Assembly (NCBI GenBank): GCA_002914805.1
Contig: JXTB01000184.1
Span: 1-64,000, forward strand
DNA length: 64,000 bases
Reading direction: 5' to 3'
Source of the DNA: Parasponia andersonii
Taxonomy: Eukaryota > Streptophyta > Magnoliopsida > Rosales > Cannabaceae
The position numbers and the translations under genes were made by a program. Numbering within the stretch: position 1 is the stretch's first letter; each line of letters starts with the position of its first letter. Below are positions 59,878-64,000 of this stretch, piece by piece. The notes below the pieces were generated by a model, which was not told where the DNA came from, made no database searches, and saw only the letters and a program-made list of their open reading frames with translations.

Positions 59878-60613
59878 AGGGAGGATACTGCCAAAACTGG
59901 AGATGGGAGTGCGAGCACTTCTGCATAATAAACACTTGTATTTATTTATTTATTTATTTTTGTTTCAGAACAATGCGGGCTTGGTCCCCCTTTCTCTTTG
60001 CTTGTATACGGGTGCGATCTTTTTAATGAATATTTTTTCCTTGTCAGACATATTCCTGCAAAATAATCAAAATACAACATTGTAATTTTAACTAAGTAGT
60101 CAATCAATAGGTGATTGATCGGTACGCTTTTTGCGATTTGAATCTAACTAACTTAAAATGAGTTCTAAGTGTTAGGATAGGTTAGGTCGCTTAAGAAAAT
60201 AATAAGTACGAGTGATGCAAACTCAATACTATTTTTCAGAAGTTCCATGGAAAAATATGATATAGCAATATATCACATCGAACAATGAATGTTTTGCTTA
60301 GTTACTTTGTTGTTCGAGGAGGGAAATTGCGTAATACGACATGCTAAGGCATGAAATGAGGAGAAAATCCTAGGATTCCAACTCCTCTATATGGATGTTT
60401 GTATAGTCCCTTAGGAAGCAAGTAGGAGATAATATTCTGATCCCACTGCCCCCCGAGATTTATGGTGTCCGAAAACTGCCATAGAACTATAAGAGATGAA
60501 TCAAATGAAGTTGAAGTAATAGCCAAAGAAATATTATTGACGAATGACGTCGAATGTCGAAATAATGAAGATACAGGGAGCTGTTGAAAATACATGAAGA
60601 TAAACATGAAGAT
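59878..60613. other. Spacer between the antisense ORF and pol
   Basis: The two coding regions of the Tat element meet tail to tail across about 736 bases of AT-rich sequence. It should contain both 3' UTRs. No further coding signal was seen. Confidence 0.55.
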
Positions 60614-63600
60614 TCATTGATAATAACGACGAAGTTGTTCTACATTCCAAGCATGTTCGATCTTTTGTCCGCCGATGTGAGCTAGCTTGTATGTCCCAGG
60701 TCGAATAACGTCGTCAATAACATAAGGTCCTTCCCAGGAAGGTCCAAATACACCAGCACCATGCTCTTTATTATTAGGTAGAACTCTTCGAAGGACAAAA
60801 TCACCAACTTCAAAATGTCTACTTTTGACTTTGGAGTTATAATGTCAAGCAGTGCGTTGTTGATATGATGCAATTCGAAGTTAAGATTGTTCACGCCTTT
60901 CTTCCAAAAAATCAAGCTCAATTCTCATTAATACATCATTCTAATCTTGCTCATAGACGGATCGTCGTAGAGAGCTCGCACCAATTTCAACTGGGATCAT
61001 TGCTTCATATCCATAAGCTAAAGAGAACGGACTCTCTTCAGTAGTGGTTTGTTGAGTGGTTCGATAAGCCCATAAAACTTCTGGAAGTACTTCTGGCCAA
61101 GCTCTTTTATGCTCCTCCAGCTTCGTCTTTATATTCTGTTTAAATATTTTGTTTATCGCTTCGACCTGCCCATTGGCTTGTGGATGAACAACAGCAGAGA
61201 AACTCTTCTTGATGCCCAAGTTGTTACAGAAGTCACGAAACTCATCACAGTCGAATTGTTTCCCATTATCAGAAATTATAGTATGTGGTATACCATAACG
61301 GCAGATTATAGATTTGTAAACAAAATCTATCATCTTCCTTGCAGAAATGGTGCTCAAGGCTTCAGCTTCCGTCCATTTTGTGAATTAATCGACTGTGACC
61401 ACCGCATACTTCAAACCACCCCGTGCTAATGGAAGCATCCCGATAATATCAATTCCCCAAACAGCAAATGGCAATGGACTAGTCATTGTAGTTAAAGGAA
61501 CATGTGGTTTTCTAGGAATAGTCGCAAACTGTTGACATTTATCACACCTCCTAGCAAATTCCATTGTATCCTTCTTCATAGTCGGCCAAAAATACCCTTG
61601 TCGAAGAATCTTGTTTACAAGTGCTTGTCCCCCAGAATGATTTCCGCATATTCCTTCATAAATTTCCCTCATAATGTAGCGTGCTTTTTCATCATTGACA
61701 CATAATAATAATGGCGAGCTAAAACTTCTTCAATAAAGCTTCTCATCATGGATGATATAGCGGGCTGCCTTCATACGGAGTCACTTTGCATCGTCTTTGC
61801 TCTCGGAAAGATCGCCATTTTGTAAATATTGCATTATAGGATCCATCCACGATGGTTTTTCGTCAACTGGCATAGTTACTTGGGGTTCAACTTCGATGCT
61901 TGGCGATACAAGAAATTCAACAGGAACAACCTTCAACAACTCTGCATCTTTCGTTGAAGTGAGCTTAGCAAGTGCATCCGCACGGGTATTTTCAATGCGA
62001 GGAAGAAGCTGAATGTTATAAGCAGTGAATGTTAAGAATAATCATTGTACCTCCTGCAAATAGGCCATCATTCTCTCTCCTCTTGCTTGGTAATCGCCCT
62101 TAACCTGACAAACGAGCAATTGGGACTGTATACTTCAATCATCTCGACCTTCATTTCCTTTGCAAGCTTTAGCCCAACTATCAGTGCTTCATATTCAGCC
62201 TCATTATTTGATGCTGGAAATTTGAAGTGAAGCGCACAATGAATGTTATGCCCTTTAAGACTGATTAAAACTAGGCCCGTACTTGCTCCATTTTCATTTG
62301 ATGACCCATCAACATAAAGTTTCCATAACCTTGATGTATCTGAAGCGGGTTTTTTGAGTACTCCTGTGGGAAGATCGATATCATATTAAATTCTGTAATA
62401 AAATCTGCGAGGGCCTGACCCTTTATGGCAGTGCGAGGTTGAAAATTGATGTCAAATTGACTCAATTCAACGGCCCACTTAAGTAGCCGTCCTGAAGCCT
62501 CAGGTTTCTGTAGAACCTGTTTCAACAGAAAATTTGTGAAAACTCTGATGGAGTGAGCATGAAAGTAAGGTCAAAACTTTCTTGATGCGATGATGAGTGC
62601 TAGTGCCAATTTTTCCATCTCTAGGTATCTAGTTTCGGCATCAAGTAATCTTTTACTTACATAATAGACAGGTCGTTGTATATTTTCTTCCTCGTGAATT
62701 AATGCAGCACTCGTCGCATATTTGGAAACAGCGAGATATAAGCATAATTCTTCTCCTGGGTTTGGCTTCAACAAGAGTGGAGGAGAACCCAAGTGTGCTT
62801 TTAACTCTTGGAATGCCTGCTCGTATTCTCTCGTCCATTCGAACCTCTTTGATCCTTTCAATACTTCAAAGAACGGTTGGCATTTTTCAGTTGACCTGGA
62901 TACAAACCGACTCAGTGCAGCTACTCTTCCTACTAGGCTCTATACATCCTTGGGTTTACGAGGAGATTGCATATCAATCAACGCTTGTATCTTCTGAGGG
63001 TTAGCTTCAATACCTCACTGATTGACGATAAAACCTAGAAATTTTCCAGATCCTACCCCGAACGCACACTTCTGGGGATTCAGCTTCATTTAATATTTCC
63101 GGAGAATTTTGAACATCTCATCAAGATGCTTGATGTGATCTTCGGCTTTCTCTGACTTCACCAACACGTCGTCGACATATACCTCCATTGTCTTGCCAAT
63201 TTGTTTTGCAAACATCATATTGACAAGACGCTGGTAGGTCGCTCCTGCGTTGATGAGTCTGAAGGGCATTTTCTTGTAGCAGTATAATCCTCGATCAGTG
63301 ATAAACGAGGTATGCTCCTCATCTAGCTCGTACATGGGGATTTGATTGTATCCAGAATACGCGTCCATGAAACTTAAGAGTTCATGTCCCGATGTCGCAT
63401 CTACAAGCTAGTCAATTCTCGGAAGGGGGAAGCTATCCTTCAGGCATGCTTTGTTGAGATCGGTGAAATCGATGCACATTCTCCACTTCCCATTGGGTTT
63501 CTTCACCAAAACCGGATTTGCAAGCCAGTTAGGGTAGAAAGATTCCCTTATAAATCTAATTTTGAGCAGTTTCTCCACCTCCTCTTTTAACGCGACGTAG

Positions 63601-64000
63601 CGCTCTGGATTCATAGCTCTCTTCTTCTGTCGTATGGGCTTCTTTGTCAGGTCTATATTAAGACGGTGGCATATGATATTTGAATCGATCCCTACTATGT
63701 CCGAATGTTGCCATACGAAGACATCCAAGTTAGATTTCAGAAAAGCAACCAACGAAGCTCGTATAGGTTCTTGAATCTTCGTTCCAATCTTTAAAGTCTT
63801 GGAGGACATGTCAAATGATAAATCCTCTAGATCTTCAATGGGTCTAGTTCTGACCTCTTCGTCTATTTCTCGAGGATCGAAGTCTTCGCTGGTCGTGTCG
63901 ATTGATGCTTTAACTGACGGTTCGGCTAACGCTTTGTCTGACGCTTCAACTGATGCTTCGACTGACATTTTGCCCGATGTTTCGACTGACGCTTCTTCTG
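60614..64000 (-). pseudogene. Tat-lineage pol: reverse transcriptase, dual RNase H, integrase
   Basis: Right to left: a spacer with repeated (V)EAS words, reverse transcriptase (NPVLVKKPNGKWRMCIDF at about 63500, AYSGYNQI, YVDDVLVKS at about 63160), first RNase H (LYLAVSKYATSAALI, YVSKRLLDAETRY, 62571-62861), second, archaeal-type RNase H (KLYVDGSSNENG, NNEAEYEALIVGL, about 62090-62325), and integrase (CDKCQQFA, WGIDIIGMLP, IISDNGKQFD, NGQVEAINK) ending HAWNVEQLRRYYQ at TGA 60614-60616. Damage: TAG replaces Gln in RID*LVDATSG (about 63412), stops near 63090, 63017 and 62940, a frameshift that removes the third catalytic Asp of the second RNase H, Tyr for the first His of the integrase zinc motif (IYEGICGNH), and stops at about 61384, 60941 and 60844. 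The catalytic residues of reverse transcriptase and the integrase DDE appear kept. Confidence 0.9.

Larger units (their letters stand above)
56182..64000 (-). mobile_element. Ty3-gypsy Tat-lineage retrotransposon, 3' part
   Basis: From right to left on the minus strand: reverse transcriptase, RNase H, a second RNase H, integrase (60614-64000), then an ORF on the opposite strand (57332-59877), a polypurine tract (56808-56823) and the 3' LTR (56182-56807). Two RNase H domains and an extra ORF between pol and the 3' LTR, here antisense, are described for the Tat/Ogre/Retand lineage. The gag end and 5' LTR lie beyond 64000. Stops in pol show that this copy is non-autonomous. Confidence 0.88.

Noticed and set aside
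1-64000. CRISPR array, operon, phage or bacterial defence system
   Set aside because: The window is plant nuclear DNA; the repeats found are microsatellites, tandem duplications and transposons.

Overview
This is nuclear DNA of a flowering plant, almost certainly a eudicot. It is AT-rich, its genes carry 13 to 25 exons with GT..AG introns, and Ty1-copia, Ty3-gypsy, SINE and LINE debris fills the spaces. A run of N at 44336-44502 shows it comes from a draft assembly. No prokaryotic features are present. I cannot name the species.

Three intact protein-coding genes can be rebuilt exon by exon, each with a CDS length divisible by three. VPS41 (minus, 6045-14950, 19 exons, 966 aa) is the Vps41 subunit of the HOPS vacuolar tethering complex. 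VPS50/syndetin (plus, 25616-40353, 25 exons, 1125 aa) is the syndetin subunit of the EARP endosome-recycling tether, with a 12-codon uORF ending one base before its start codon. SCPL51 (minus, 47398-53232, 13 exons, 459 aa) is a secreted serine carboxypeptidase-like protein with a complete Ser-Asp-His triad. VPS50 and SCPL51 converge tail to tail. From memory they correspond to the near-adjacent Arabidopsis loci At2g27900 and At2g27920, so this looks like old conserved microsynteny with a copia element dropped between the 3' ends. A fourth locus (1803-4450, minus) is a dead S28 Pro-X carboxypeptidase gene.

Layout: 1-761, 5' end of a copia element (minus) running off the left edge; 1803-4450, S28 pseudogene; 6045-14950, VPS41 with a SINE and an L1 tail in its introns, both with target-site duplications; 14975-17905, an old tandem duplication of the VPS41 5' flank plus retroelement leader; about 15348-23588, a decayed copia element (plus) whose gag is split by a 2.06-kb chromovirus-type solo LTR (18692-20750) with a perfect 5-bp duplication; 25616-40353, VPS50, whose introns hold MITE-like elements and L1 tails; 41943-46887, a full-length but dead Tnt1-like copia element (minus) with target duplication AAGAC; 47398-53232, SCPL51; 54990-55452, a terminal-inverted-repeat element; 56182-64000, the 3' part of a Tat-lineage gypsy element (minus) with two RNase H domains and a separate intron-containing ORF on the opposite strand between pol and the 3' LTR.

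The most unusual object is that antisense ORF at 57332-59877: it has its own TATA-like box, a plant gypsy-type transposon domain, a basic NLS-like stretch and a long coiled coil. No genuinely new defence or metabolic system was found.
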